Below are positions 51,937-63,385 of a stretch of DNA of 64,000 nt, in pieces (positions within the stretch are counted from its first letter, which is position 1; every line of letters begins with the position of its first letter). Location of the stretch: the NCBI RefSeq assembly GCF_016921115.1, contig NZ_JAFFZS010000009.1, forward strand, positions 1 to 64,000, written 5' to 3'. This stretch comes from Streptomyces actuosus. GTDB taxonomy: Bacteria > Actinomycetota > Actinomycetes > Streptomycetales > Streptomycetaceae. The notes under the pieces were generated by a model that saw only the letters and a list, made by a program, of their open reading frames with translations, did not search any database and was not told the origin of the DNA. The position numbers and the translations under genes were made by a program.

Positions 51937-51974
51937 ATGGAAATCCACAGGAAAACCAATGGAAATCACAGGAA
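51937..51974. repeat. Pair of 16-17 bp direct repeats, possible operator
   Basis: ATGGAAATCCACAGGAA (51937-51953) and ATGGAAATCACAGGAA (51959-51974) are near-identical and start 22 bp apart, i.e. two helical turns. They lie immediately upstream of the candidate -35 of the secreted trio, the usual place for an activator site. Confidence 0.65.
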
Positions 51975-52109
51975 GGCTTGAGGTGGCTGCCTCTCAAACA
52001 TGTTTACACACAGGCAACTCGACGGAAGCGGCACCGATATACGGACACAGGAGGCTGAAGAGCGTACGGCCGTGCGGGTGCCGTAGTGGACGGGCCGGGG
52101 TGGGTCATG

Positions 52110-53151
52110 TCACCCCGGCCCGTTTCCGGTCTCCTCCGGCGGCACGACCTGCCGCTCCTCCGCGAAGTGGCACGCCGAGTCGTGGACCGCCGGGCCCTGC
52201 GCACCCCGGAACGCCTCCGGCACCGCGAGCTCCGGCACTTCCAGGGCGCACCGCTCCTTCGCCTTCCAGCAGCGGGTGCGGAAGCGGCAGCCGGACGGGA
52301 CGTTCGTCGGCGACGGGACGTCACCGGCGAGGATGATCCGCTCGCGCTCCTCGCGCGCCTCCGGGTCGGGGACGGGTACGGCGGAGAGCAGCGCCTGCGT
52401 GTAGGGGTGCGTGGGGTGGTCGTAGATCTGCGCGTCGGAGCCGATCTCCACGATCCGCCCCAGGTACATCACGCCGACCCGGTCGGAGATGTGACGGACG
52501 ATCGACAGGTCGTGCGCGATGAAGACGTACGAGAGGTCGAAGTCCTTCTGGAGGCTCTCCAGCAGGTTGATGACCTGTGCCTGGACGGAGACGTCGAGCG
52601 CGGAGACCGGCTCGTCCGCCACGATCACCTCGGGGCGCAGGGCCAGCCCGCGGGCGATGCCGATGCGCTGGCGCTGGCCGCCGGAGAACTGGTGCGGATA
52701 GCGGTTGATGTACTCGGGGTTGAGACCCACGACGTCGAGCAGTTCCTGGACCCTCCGGCGCCGGTCGCCCTTGGGGGCGACCTCGGGGTGGATGTCGAAG
52801 GGCTCCCCGATGATGTCGCCGACCGTCATACGGGGGTTGAGGGAGGTGTAGGGGTCCTGGAACACCATCTGGATGTTGCGGCGCACGGCCTTCAGGGCCC
52901 GGCCCGACAGGCGCGTGATGTCCTCGCCCTTGAACCGGATGGTGCCCGCCGTCGGCCGTTCGAGGTTGACCAGCATCTTGGCGACCGTGGACTTGCCGCA
53001 GCCCGACTCCCCGACGATGCCGAGGGTCTCGCCCTGGTGCAGGACGAGGTCGACGCCGTCCACGGCCTTCACCGCGCCGACCTGCTTCTTGAAGAGGATG
53101 CCCCGGGTGAGCGGGTAGTGCTTGACGAGCCCGCTGACCTCGAGAATCGGC

Positions 53152-53159
<8 letters not shown>
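52110..53159 (-). CDS. Oligopeptide ABC importer ATPase (OppF/DppF type)
   Basis: A 349-residue protein from ATG 53159 after GGAGGGAG, overlapping the OppD-type gene by 8 bp. Walker [14 protein letters not shown]-loop [12 protein letters not shown], signature [13 protein letters not shown], Walker [13 protein letters not shown] and His in FIAHDLSIV are all intact. The C-terminal oligo_HPY region ([15 protein letters not shown]) carries Cys residues typical of peptide importers. Last gene of the first five-gene opp operon. Confidence 0.93.
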
Positions 53160-54126
<967 letters not shown>

Positions 54127-54136
54127 GGCGTTCAGG

Positions 54137-55117
54137 TCACCTCAGCTTCGGGTCGAGGGCGTCGCGCACCGCGTCGCCGAGCATGATGAACGCCAGTACG
54201 GTGACCGCCAGGGCGCCGGACGGCCACAGCAGCGCGTGCGGGGCGTTGCGGACGTAGGGCGAGGCCGCGGAGATGTCGATGCCCCAGGACACTCTCGGGG
54301 GCTTGAGACCGACGCCGAGGTAGGACAGGGTCGCCTCCAGGGCGATGTAGGTGCCGAGCGCGATGGTCGCGACGACGATCACCGGGGCGACCGCGTTGGG
54401 CGCGATGTGGCGCAGCAGGATGCGGGAGTGGCCGGCGCCCAGGGCGCTGGCGGCGTGGACGTAGTCGTTCTGCTTGGCGGTGATCACCGAGCCGCGGGCG
54501 ATGCGGGAGATCTGCGGCCAGCCGAGCAGGACCATGAACCCGATGACCGGCCAGATGGTGTTGCTGGTGACCACCGACAGCAGGACCAGTCCGCCGAGGA
54601 CGACCGGGATCGCGAAGAAGATGTCCGTGAGGCGGGACAGGAGGGAGTCCCAGCCGCCGCCGAAGAACCCGGCCAGACCGCCGAGGGCCGAGCCGAACAG
54701 GCCGACGCCGAGGGTGGCGAGGACGCCGACGGCGACGGAGGTGCGGGCGCCGTAGACGGTGCGGGTGTACACGTCGCAGCCCTGTCCGTCGAAGCCGAAC
54801 GGGTGCCCGGGCTGGGAGCCCTCCTGGGCCTTGGCGAGGTCGCACTGCAGGGGGCTCTCCCAGGTGATGGCCGACGGCCACAGGGAGATGAAGACCAGGA
54901 ACAGGATGATCAGCCCGGAGATGATGAAGACCGGGTTGCGGCGCAGGTCGCGCCAGGCGTCCGACCACAGACTGCGGGGCTTGCCGGCCGGGCCGGTGCC
55001 CTCCGGCCCGTACGGGGTCTTCTCCAGCGTCTCCGCCTCACTGGCGCCGAGGTCCATGGCTCCGCCGGCGCCGGTGCCCGCGATGGCGCCCTCCTGGTCG
55101 TTCGGCTGCTCAGGCAT
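54137..55117 (-). CDS. Oligopeptide ABC importer permease (OppC/DppC type)
   Basis: A 326-residue protein from ATG 55117, overlapping the OppB-type gene by 8 bp. It has a roughly 55-residue cytoplasmic start, a first helix (NPVFIISGLIILFLVFI), an outer loop with Cys, and a five-helix BPD_transp_1 core. The EAA-type loop is DYVHAASALGAGHSRILLRHI, preceded by ARGSVITAKQN. It ends with the C-terminal ALDPKLR typical of OppC. Confidence 0.93.
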   Translation of the reverse strand: MPEQPNDQEGAIAGTGAGGAMDLGASEAETLEKTPYGPEGTGPAGKPRSLWSDAWRDLRRNPVFIISGLIILFLVFISLWPSAITWESPLQCDLAKAQEGSQPGHPFGFDGQGCDVYTRTVYGARTSVAVGVLATLGVGLFGSALGGLAGFFGGGWDSLLSRLTDIFFAIPVVLGGLVLLSVVTSNTIWPVIGFMVLLGWPQISRIARGSVITAKQNDYVHAASALGAGHSRILLRHIAPNAVAPVIVVATIALGTYIALEATLSYLGVGLKPPRVSWGIDISAASPYVRNAPHALLWPSGALAVTVLAFIMLGDAVRDALDPKLR

Positions 55118-56033
55118 AGCGGATCCTCGGGTCGAGTACGGCGTACAGGAGGTCCACGAGCAGGTTCGCCACCAGGAAGACCAGGACCAGGACGGTCACG
55201 AAGCCGACCACGGTCTGGGTGTTCTGCCGGAGGATGCCCTGGTAGAGCTGGTAGCCGACGCCGTGGATGTTGAAGATGCGCTCGGTGACGATCGCGCCGC
55301 CCATCAGCGCGCCGATGTCGGTGCCGATGAAGGTGACCACCGGGATGAGGGAGTTGCGCAGCAGGTGCCGGGTGACGACCCGGTGGCGGGGCAGTCCCTT
55401 GGCGACGGCGGTGCGGACGTAGTCGGCGCGCTTGTTCTCGGCGATGGAGGTGCGGGTCAGCCGGGTGACGTAGGCGAGGGAGACGGAGGCCAGCACCAGG
55501 CCGGGCACGATCAGCTCGTTGAAGGGGGCCTCCGGCGACACCGACGGTTTGATCCAGCCCCACTGGACGCCGAGCAGGAGCTGCAGCAGCAGGCCGGTGA
55601 CGAAGGTGGGCACGGAGATGACGACGAGGGTGGCGAGGAGGACCCCGGTGTCGACGGGTCGGCCCCGGTGCAGGCCCGTGACGACGCCGAGGGTGATGCC
55701 GATGACGATCTCGAAGAGGATCGCGACGATGGTGAGCCGGATGGTCACGGGGAACGCCGACGCCATGAGCTCGGTCACCGGCTGGCCGTTGAACGCCGTC
55801 CCGAAGTCGCCGGTGAAGACGTTCCCCATGTAGGTCACGTACTGCTGCCACACGGGCTTGTCGAGGCCGAACTCCTTCTTGAGCTGGGCGGCGGTGGCCG
55901 GATCGCACTGCCGATCACCGCACAGCCCCGCGATGGGGTCGCCCATCACGTTGACCATCAGGAAGATCAGCAGCGTGGCTCCGATGAACACCGGGATCAT
56001 CTGGAGCAGCCGCCGGACGACATAGCGCCCCAT
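55110..56033 (-). CDS. Oligopeptide ABC importer permease (OppB/DppB type)
   Basis: A 307-residue protein from ATG 56033 (MGRYVVRRLLQMIPVFIGAT), the standard OppB beginning with its first helix. An extracytoplasmic loop (DRQCDPATAAQLKKEFGLDK) follows, then five more helices. The EAA loop is RADYVRTAVAKGLPRHRVVT and the C-terminus is LDPRIRYA. It sits 6 bp after the substrate-binding gene. Confidence 0.93.
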   Translation of the reverse strand: MGRYVVRRLLQMIPVFIGATLLIFLMVNVMGDPIAGLCGDRQCDPATAAQLKKEFGLDKPVWQQYVTYMGNVFTGDFGTAFNGQPVTELMASAFPVTIRLTIVAILFEIVIGITLGVVTGLHRGRPVDTGVLLATLVVISVPTFVTGLLLQLLLGVQWGWIKPSVSPEAPFNELIVPGLVLASVSLAYVTRLTRTSIAENKRADYVRTAVAKGLPRHRVVTRHLLRNSLIPVVTFIGTDIGALMGGAIVTERIFNIHGVGYQLYQGILRQNTQTVVGFVTVLVLVFLVANLLVDLLYAVLDPRIRYA

Positions 56034-56039
56034 GGCGGA

Positions 56040-57665
56040 TCAGCCCACCTTGATCTCGTTGTAGACCGGGACGGAGAAGGGGTTGAGCTTGACGTTGGAC
56101 AGCCGCTCCGAGAAGCCGGCGCTGCCGTTCTGGTACCAGAGCGGGATGGCCGCCATGTTGTCCCGGACGACCTCCTCGGCCTGCTGGAAGGTCTGGACGG
56201 CCTTGCTGGTGTCGGTCTCGGCGTTGGCCTGGTCGACGAGCTTGTCGAACTGCTGGTTGGACCACTTGCCGTCGTTGGAGGAGGCGTTGGTGTAGTACAG
56301 CGGCTGGAGGAAGTTCTGGATGAGCGGGTAGTCCATCTGCCAGCCGGCGCGGAACGGGCCGGTCATCTTCTGGTCGCCGATCTGGTTGCGGAAGTCCGCG
56401 AAGGTGCCGATGGGGTTGCCCACGCACGCCTTGTTGTTGCCCAGGGCGTTGTTGATGGAGTTGCAGACCGCGTCGACCCACTGCTTGTGGGAGCCCGTGT
56501 CGGCGTTGTACGAGATCTTGATCTGCCCGTTGGGCAGGCCGCCGCCCTCCTCGATGAGCTTCTTGGCCTCGCTCGGGTTGTACGTGCAGGCGTCGCCGCA
56601 CAGCCCGTCCTGGAAGCCGCCGTCCTTGCCCAGCACCGGCGAGGTCCAGTCGCTGGCCGGGGTGCGGGTCTTCTGGAAGATCGTGTCGGTGATCTGCTGC
56701 CGGTTGATGGCCATCGACATGCCCGTGCGGACCTTCTGCGCGCCGGCCGTGTCCCAGTCCTTGTCGTAGAACGGGAAGGCGAGCGTCTGGATGATGCCGG
56801 CCGGGGTGTTGAGGTAGCGGTCGCCGAGGTCGTTCTGGACGTTCTTCAGCTGGGAGGCGGGGATGTCGTCGACGAGGTCGAGGTTGCCGGCCAGCAGGTC
56901 CGTGTAGGCGGTGTTGTTGTCGGTGTAGACCTTCAGGGTCACACCGCCGTTCTGGGCCTTGTCGTCGCCGGGGTAGCCGTCCCACTTCGTGAGCTGCATC
57001 TGCGAGCCCTTGGAGTACGACTGGATGGTGTAGGGCCCGTTGCCGATCGGCTTGCTCAGCCAGGCGCTGTGGTCGTCGAAGAACGACTGGGGCAGCGGGG
57101 CGAAGGCGACGTAGCCGAGGGTGTCGGGGAACGTCGAGAACTTCTGCGTGAGCTTGACGGTGAAGGTCATGTCGTCGACGACCGTCAGGCCGGAGAGCGT
57201 GTCGGCCGTCTGGGCGCTGCCGTCCTCGGGGTGCACCTGGTCGTAGCCCTGGATGTAGCCGAAGAAGTAGGCGTTCTTCTGGTTGTTCTTCAGGCTGGCG
57301 CCGTAGTTCCAGGCGTCGACGAAGGACTTCGCCGTCACCTTCTCGCCGTCGCTGAAGGTCCAGCCGTCCTTGACCTTGATCGTGAAGGTCTGCGAGTCGG
57401 AGGTGTCGATGCTGTCGGCGAGCATGTTCTGCGCCTCGCCGGTCTCCGGGTCGTAGCGCTTGAGCCCCCGGAAGATCATGTCGAGGACCTTGCCGCCCTG
57501 CACCTCGTTGGTGTTGGCCGGCTCCAGCGGGTTCTGCGGGTCGCCCCAGGAGGCACTGAGCACCGCACTGCTGTCGCTGCCGCTGCCGCCTCCCCCGCAG
57601 GCCGTCGCCACAAGGGCTACGGACGCCGCGCAAGCGGCCCATTTGGCGTGCGTGGCTCCGCGCAT
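56040..57665 (-). CDS. Oligopeptide-binding lipoprotein (SBP_bac_5 family)
   Basis: A 541-residue lipoprotein from ATG 57665 after GAGGAGG. Signal and lipobox are AASVALVATACGGGG. SBP_bac_5 features are YDPETGEAQNMLADSIDTSD, KDGWTFSDGEKVTAKSFVDA, NGPYTIQSYSKGSQ, FPFYDKDWDTAGAQKVRTG and the late AEEVVRDNMAAIPLWYQNG. It captures oligopeptides outside the membrane and delivers them to the OppBC permease encoded downstream. First gene of the operon, so it sets the specificity of the system; the actual ligand is unknown. Confidence 0.93.
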   Translation of the reverse strand: MRGATHAKWAACAASVALVATACGGGGSGSDSSAVLSASWGDPQNPLEPANTNEVQGGKVLDMIFRGLKRYDPETGEAQNMLADSIDTSDSQTFTIKVKDGWTFSDGEKVTAKSFVDAWNYGASLKNNQKNAYFFGYIQGYDQVHPEDGSAQTADTLSGLTVVDDMTFTVKLTQKFSTFPDTLGYVAFAPLPQSFFDDHSAWLSKPIGNGPYTIQSYSKGSQMQLTKWDGYPGDDKAQNGGVTLKVYTDNNTAYTDLLAGNLDLVDDIPASQLKNVQNDLGDRYLNTPAGIIQTLAFPFYDKDWDTAGAQKVRTGMSMAINRQQITDTIFQKTRTPASDWTSPVLGKDGGFQDGLCGDACTYNPSEAKKLIEEGGGLPNGQIKISYNADTGSHKQWVDAVCNSINNALGNNKACVGNPIGTFADFRNQIGDQKMTGPFRAGWQMDYPLIQNFLQPLYYTNASSNDGKWSNQQFDKLVDQANAETDTSKAVQTFQQAEEVVRDNMAAIPLWYQNGSAGFSERLSNVKLNPFSVPVYNEIKVG

Positions 57666-57838
57666 GGAGTGCCTCCTCGTTGACGCGCAGGTTGTGCGCT
57701 GTGCGGACAGCGCCGGAACGCTGGTCCTTGATCGGCCTTACCGGCCAATATCGACACAAGAGGAGCAGATTGCACCCTGCATTCCGCCCTTCGGAGGAAC
57801 GGCGGCGCCGGACGGACGGTGGGGCGTCCCGGCACGGC

Positions 57839-57868
57839 GAAGGCCCGCGCCGGGTGGCGCGGGCCTTC
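57839..57868 (-). terminator. Terminator downstream of the bldK operon
   Basis: The 13-bp arms GAAGGCCCGCGCC (57839-57851) and GGCGCGGGCCTTC (57856-57868) with a 4-base loop. It separates the bldK-type operon from the next opp operon. The gap 57666-58186 otherwise contains GC-rich sequence, no supported gene, and the upstream region of the SBP gene at its left end. Confidence 0.7.
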
Positions 57869-58186
57869 GTACTGCTGACGGGGGCGGGTCGAACGGTCCG
57901 CCCCCGGGTTCCGGCGTCCGGTACGACACGGCGCCCGGGCGGGGGCGGCACCGTGCCGTACCGGGCGCGCGGTGCCCCGGCCGGGACGAGCGGCGAGTCC
58001 ACGGGCCGGGTCGGGGCGGGCGCGCGGCGGGCGGGACCCCGGCCGCCGCCTCGGGCACACCGGGGCCCTCGGGCCCCGGCGGGTGCGCGCCCGCAGGCTC
58101 CGGGGACGGCAACGGCCCTCCCCACGACGCGCAGAGGGGCACGGACACGCCGGCGTACCGGCCGCGTACCGCACCCCTCCGGCGCG

Positions 58187-59311
<1,125 letters not shown>

Positions 59312-59324
59312 GTCTCGGATCTCC

Positions 59325-60386
59325 CTAGCGCAGCCGGGGCTGGATCTTGTCGATGAAGAGGGTCTGCTTCTGCTCCGCCGTCAGGTGGCACGCAGAGGCC
59401 CGGCCGTCGCCCAGCGGCGGGCGGGTGGTCGAGCACTGGTTGCCGGGGACCAGGTCCGTGTACGCGCAGCGCGGGTGGAAACGGCAGCCGTCGGGCGGGG
59501 TCAGCAGCGACGGCGGGGCGCCGGGGATCGGCTCCAGCGCCTCGTCGAGGTTGCTGTCCAGTCGCGGCATGGAGCTGAGCAGACCCCAGGTGTAGGGGTG
59601 CTTCGGCGTGCTCATCACCTCGCGCGCGGAGCCGCGCTCCACGGCCCGGCCCGCGTACATCACCAGCAGGTCGTCGGCCATCTGCGAGATGACGCCGAGG
59701 TCGTGGGTGATGAAGATGATCGCGGAGCCGAACTCCTGCTGGAGGTCCTTGAGCAGGTCCAGGATCTGCGCCTGCACGGTCACGTCGAGCGCGGTGGTCG
59801 GCTCGTCGGCGATCAGCAGGTCGGGGTCGCACATCAGCGCCATGGCGATCATCGCACGCTGGCGCATACCGCCGGAGAACTGGTGCGGGTAGTCGTCGAA
59901 GCGCGTCTTGGGCTGCGGGATGCCGACCTTGGTGAGCATCTCGATCGCGCGGTCCTTCGCCTCCTTCTTGGAGGCGCCGCGGTGCTTCATGAACGGCTCG
60001 GACAGCTGCCGGCCCACCGTGTAGAACGGCGACAGGGCCGTCAGCGGGTCCTGGAAGATCATCGCCATCTTGTTGCCGCGGAGCTGCTCCAGCTCCTTCT
60101 CACTGGCGGTGATCAGTTCCTTGCCGTCCATCACGATCTCACCGTCGACGGTGGTGGTCCGCGGGGAGTGCAGGCCGAGGATCGTGAGGTTGGTGACCGA
60201 CTTGCCCGAGCCGGACTCGCCCACGATCCCGAGGGTCTTGCCGCGCTGGACGTCGAAGGAGAGGCCGTCGACCGCCTTCACGGGGCCGTCCTCGGTGGAG
60301 AACGTCACCTTCAGATCGCGAACCGACAGGAAGCTCTCCGGCCCGGTCGGGGCGGATGCGTCCTCGGTCTTGGTCAGTGTGGTCAC
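59325..60386 (-). CDS. bldKD: BldKD-like oligopeptide importer ATPase (OppD type)
   Basis: A 353-residue protein from GTG 60386. Walker [16 protein letters not shown]-loop [13 protein letters not shown], signature [13 protein letters not shown], Walker [13 protein letters not shown], His in FITHDLGVI and the oligo_HPY C-terminus ([12 protein letters not shown]). Separated by 13 bp from bldKE and 15 bp from bldKC, so co-transcribed. Confidence 0.85.
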   Translation of the reverse strand: MTTLTKTEDASAPTGPESFLSVRDLKVTFSTEDGPVKAVDGLSFDVQRGKTLGIVGESGSGKSVTNLTILGLHSPRTTTVDGEIVMDGKELITASEKELEQLRGNKMAMIFQDPLTALSPFYTVGRQLSEPFMKHRGASKKEAKDRAIEMLTKVGIPQPKTRFDDYPHQFSGGMRQRAMIAMALMCDPDLLIADEPTTALDVTVQAQILDLLKDLQQEFGSAIIFITHDLGVISQMADDLLVMYAGRAVERGSAREVMSTPKHPYTWGLLSSMPRLDSNLDEALEPIPGAPPSLLTPPDGCRFHPRCAYTDLVPGNQCSTTRPPLGDGRASACHLTAEQKQTLFIDKIQPRLR

Positions 60387-60401
60387 GGGGGTTCGTTCTT
60401 C

Positions 60402-61379
60402 CTAGGAGAGCCGGACGCGCGGGTCGATGAACGCGTACGCGATGTCGGTGAGGATGTTGACGATCAGGATGAAGAAGGCACCGACCAGCATCACGCCCAT
60501 GGTCAGCGGCAGGTCCTTGGTCGTGGCGCCGTTCACCGCGAGTCGGCCGATGCCCTGCAGGGAGAAGGTCAACTCGGTGACCACGGCACCGCCGAGCATG
60601 GCGCTGAAGTCGATGCCGAAGACCGTCACGATCGGGATCAGCGAGCCGCGCCAGGCGTAGCGGAAGAAGACGTACTTCTTCGACATGCCCTTGGCGCGCG
60701 CGGTACGGACGTGCTCCTCGGCCAGCTGCTCGATCATGGAGGAGCGCGCCATACGGGTGTACTGCGCGGTGAAGATCGTGGCCATCACGCACACCGGGAT
60801 GGACATGCCGACGAACCAGCCGACCGGGTCCTGGGTGAGGGGAACGTACTTGGGGTCCTCCATCAGGCCCGTGCTGTACACGAGGATGACGAGGACGATC
60901 GGCCCGAGGAAGTAGATCTGGAACGAACTGAGCACCATGGACGCGCCGGTGGCGAACTTGTCCACGAAGCTGCCGCGCCGGAAGGCCGCGAGCATGCCCG
61001 CGCCGATGCCGACGACGAGGAAGACGATCGAACCGCCGACGGTGAGGGTGAGGGTCAGCGGGAAGCGGTCCATGATGGTGCTCCACACCATCTCACCGGA
61101 GTAGAACGACTGGCCCAGGCACGGCGCGGAGCAGTGCCCGGTGGGGAAGTCGCGCCCCATGAAGATGCCCGTCATGAAGTCCCAGAACTGCTGGGCGACG
61201 GGCAGGTTGAGCCCCAGGGCCTCCCGGATGTCCGCCAGTCTCTGAGGCGAGCAGTCCTTGCCGCAGGCCAGGGAGGCGTAGTCGGAGGGCGCGGCAACGA
61301 ACAGGAAGAACGTCGCCGCTCCGATGAGGAAGAGCGTGACGACGGCACCAAGTGTGCGCCGGATGATGAACTGAAGCAT
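60402..61379 (-). CDS. bldKC: BldKC-like oligopeptide importer permease (OppB type)
   Basis: A 325-residue protein from ATG 61379 (MLQFIIRRTLGAVVTLFLIG) with the usual OppB first helix. A large outer loop contains four Cys (ASLACGKDCS and GHCSAPCLGQS), which may form disulfides. The five-helix core follows. The EAA loop is EHVRTARAKGMSKKYVFFR and the C-terminal is IDPRVRLS. A strong hairpin separates it from bldKB upstream. Confidence 0.85.
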   Translation of the reverse strand: MLQFIIRRTLGAVVTLFLIGAATFFLFVAAPSDYASLACGKDCSPQRLADIREALGLNLPVAQQFWDFMTGIFMGRDFPTGHCSAPCLGQSFYSGEMVWSTIMDRFPLTLTLTVGGSIVFLVVGIGAGMLAAFRRGSFVDKFATGASMVLSSFQIYFLGPIVLVILVYSTGLMEDPKYVPLTQDPVGWFVGMSIPVCVMATIFTAQYTRMARSSMIEQLAEEHVRTARAKGMSKKYVFFRYAWRGSLIPIVTVFGIDFSAMLGGAVVTELTFSLQGIGRLAVNGATTKDLPLTMGVMLVGAFFILIVNILTDIAYAFIDPRVRLS

Positions 61380-61426
61380 GGCGGACTGGCTGCTCTCTGC
61401 GGAGACGGTGGAAAGGTTTCGCTCGG

Positions 61427-61464
61427 AAGCGGGAGCCCGCGCCGCCTGGTGCGGGCTCCCGCTT
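61427..61464 (-). terminator. Intercistronic hairpin between bldKB and bldKC
   Basis: The perfect 14-bp arms AAGCGGGAGCCCGC (61427-61440) and GCGGGCTCCCGCTT (61451-61464) with a 10-base loop, 14 bp after the bldKB stop. On the minus strand it is followed by CCGAGCGAAACCTTTCC. It would let the binding protein be made in excess of the permease and ATPases, by partial termination or by protecting the bldKB message end. Confidence 0.8.
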
Positions 61465-61478
61465 TCAGTCCTGGAGCG

Positions 61479-63284
61479 TTACGACTTCAGGTACAGACGG
61501 GTCACGTCGATGTAGCTCGACACCGAGCTGTACCGGGCGCCGCCGATGTTCGAACCGAACAGCTGGAGCTGCTTGGTGTACCACAGCGGAGCAGCCGGGA
61601 TGACGTTCTCCAGCAGGTAGTGCTGCGCTTCCTTCCAGGTGGCCGCGGCCTCGGTCGGCTCCTGCGTGACGGCCTTCTTGATCAGCGCGTCGACCTTCGG
61701 GTCCTTGACGTGCGAGTAGTTCGCGGACCCGTCGAAGACCTGGCTCGGGTCGTAGACCGGCGTGACGACCGTGCTGGGCGACGGCCAGTCCTGGCCCCAG
61801 CCGCTGATGTAGATGTCGTACGGGTTGTTGAGCTTGCCGATCTGCTCGTAGTAGCTCGCGGAGTCGATCTCCTTGGCCACCACGTCGATGCCGACCTTGG
61901 TCAGGGCGTCCTCGATCGCGACCTTGCGCTTCTGGCCGGCCTCGCTGTTGGAGTAGGCGAAGACCAGCTTCTTCTCGGCGGCCGGGACGTCCTTGAGGAT
62001 CTCCTTGGCCTTCTCGATGTTGCCCTGCGGCGTCTTGAGGCGGCCGTACGGGTCGTAGGTGGCCTCGTAGCCCGGCAGAGTCGGGGCGAAGTAGTTCGGG
62101 GCCACGTCGCCGCCGTAGGCACCGCCCTCACCGGCGATGAGCGACTTGGAGTTGACGGCGTAGGTGACGGCCTCGCGGACCTTCTTGTCCTTCACCCGGT
62201 CCAGGTTGAAGTCCAGCTGCATGACGTAGGGCTGGTAGCCCTTGATCGTGCGCTTGCTGATCTCCGGGTTGCCGACGACGTCCTGGATCTGCGTGGCCTC
62301 GACGCTGCCGGTGAACTGGATGGTGTTCTTGTTGTCGCCCTGGTCGGCGATCAGACGCTTGGTCTGGGTCGACTCGGTGACACCGAACTGGAAGTTGAAG
62401 CCGTCCACGTACTGGTGACGGACCGAGTCGGTCTTCGGGTCCCAGTTGGTGTTCTTGACGAGCTTCATGACCTTGCCGACCTTGTACTCGGCAATCTTGT
62501 ACGGGCCGGTGGCGACCGGGGCCGTGTCGTACTTCTCCTTGGTGTCCGCCTTCTCCGGGACGATGGCGTAACCGGCCATGGCCAGCGTCTGCGGCAGGTC
62601 CGGGCGCGGCTTGTCGAAGTGGAAGACGACCGTCTTGTCGTCCGGGGTGTCCAGGACGGAGGCCGGCAGGTGCTTGCCGTCGAAGCCGCCGCCGGGCAGC
62701 TGCTTGCGGTAGTCGGCGGAGTTGGCGTCGCCGGCGAGCCAGGTCTGCAGGTACGTCGGGCCGTCGAAGATGAACTTCGCGTACAGGCGCTCGACGCTGT
62801 GGCGGACGTCGGCCGAGGTGATGGCGTTGCCGTTCTGGTCCTTGACGCCGTCCTTCAGCTTGAACGTCCAGGTCTTGCCGCCGTCCGAGGACTGACCGGA
62901 GTCGGTGGCGAGGTCACCGGCGACCGAGACGTTGCCCTTGTCGTCCTCCTGGAACTGCGTCAGGCGGCGGAAGAGCAGGTTGGCGATCTGACCGGCGTCG
63001 GAGACGTAGATCTGACCCGGGTCGAGGTGGGACAGGCCCGCCTCCTGGTAGACCTGGATGGTGCCGCCGGCCTTGGCGCCGGGGACGTCCTTGGCAGGGC
63101 CGGTGGAGCCGGCGGCGTCGATGTACGCCACCGCCTGGGACTGCGTCGCAGCCTGCTTCTGGTCCTTCTTCGAGTCCGCGTTGGACTTGCCGCCCTCGTT
63201 CTTGGAGCACGCGGTGAGCGCGAGGGAGCCGGCCGCGAGGGCGACCACGACGGCGCGAGCCGTGCGTGAGCGATGAGACATCAT
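61479..63284 (-). CDS. bldKB: BldKB-like oligopeptide-binding lipoprotein
   Basis: A 601-residue SBP_bac_5 lipoprotein from ATG 63284 (MMSHRSRTARAVVV); the second ATG at 63281 is equally usable. Lipobox LALTACSKNEGG, then a Lys/Gln-rich linker (KKDQKQAATQSQA). Domain features are GLSHLDPGQIYVSDAGQ, KDGVKDQNGNAITSADV, VATGPYKIAEYKVGKVM, LDFNLDRVKDKKVREAV and ISGWGQDWPSPSTVV. Captures extracellular oligopeptides; in S. coelicolor the equivalent is required for aerial mycelium. A strong hairpin follows the stop. Confidence 0.87.
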   Translation of the reverse strand: MMSHRSRTARAVVVALAAGSLALTACSKNEGGKSNADSKKDQKQAATQSQAVAYIDAAGSTGPAKDVPGAKAGGTIQVYQEAGLSHLDPGQIYVSDAGQIANLLFRRLTQFQEDDKGNVSVAGDLATDSGQSSDGGKTWTFKLKDGVKDQNGNAITSADVRHSVERLYAKFIFDGPTYLQTWLAGDANSADYRKQLPGGGFDGKHLPASVLDTPDDKTVVFHFDKPRPDLPQTLAMAGYAIVPEKADTKEKYDTAPVATGPYKIAEYKVGKVMKLVKNTNWDPKTDSVRHQYVDGFNFQFGVTESTQTKRLIADQGDNKNTIQFTGSVEATQIQDVVGNPEISKRTIKGYQPYVMQLDFNLDRVKDKKVREAVTYAVNSKSLIAGEGGAYGGDVAPNYFAPTLPGYEATYDPYGRLKTPQGNIEKAKEILKDVPAAEKKLVFAYSNSEAGQKRKVAIEDALTKVGIDVVAKEIDSASYYEQIGKLNNPYDIYISGWGQDWPSPSTVVTPVYDPSQVFDGSANYSHVKDPKVDALIKKAVTQEPTEAAATWKEAQHYLLENVIPAAPLWYTKQLQLFGSNIGGARYSSVSSYIDVTRLYLKS

Positions 63285-63385
63285 GTGGCGAATCCACCTA
63301 CCTGTCGGTTGTTATCCATGAGTACTGCCAGGCGCCGGCCGGCCGGCCGTGCGGGGGTGGCAGCCACCCCCCACCAATGGACGAT

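Noticed and set aside
54759..57683. 974-residue plus-strand frame
   Set aside because: Antisense to the first opp operon permease and binding-protein genes; shadow.
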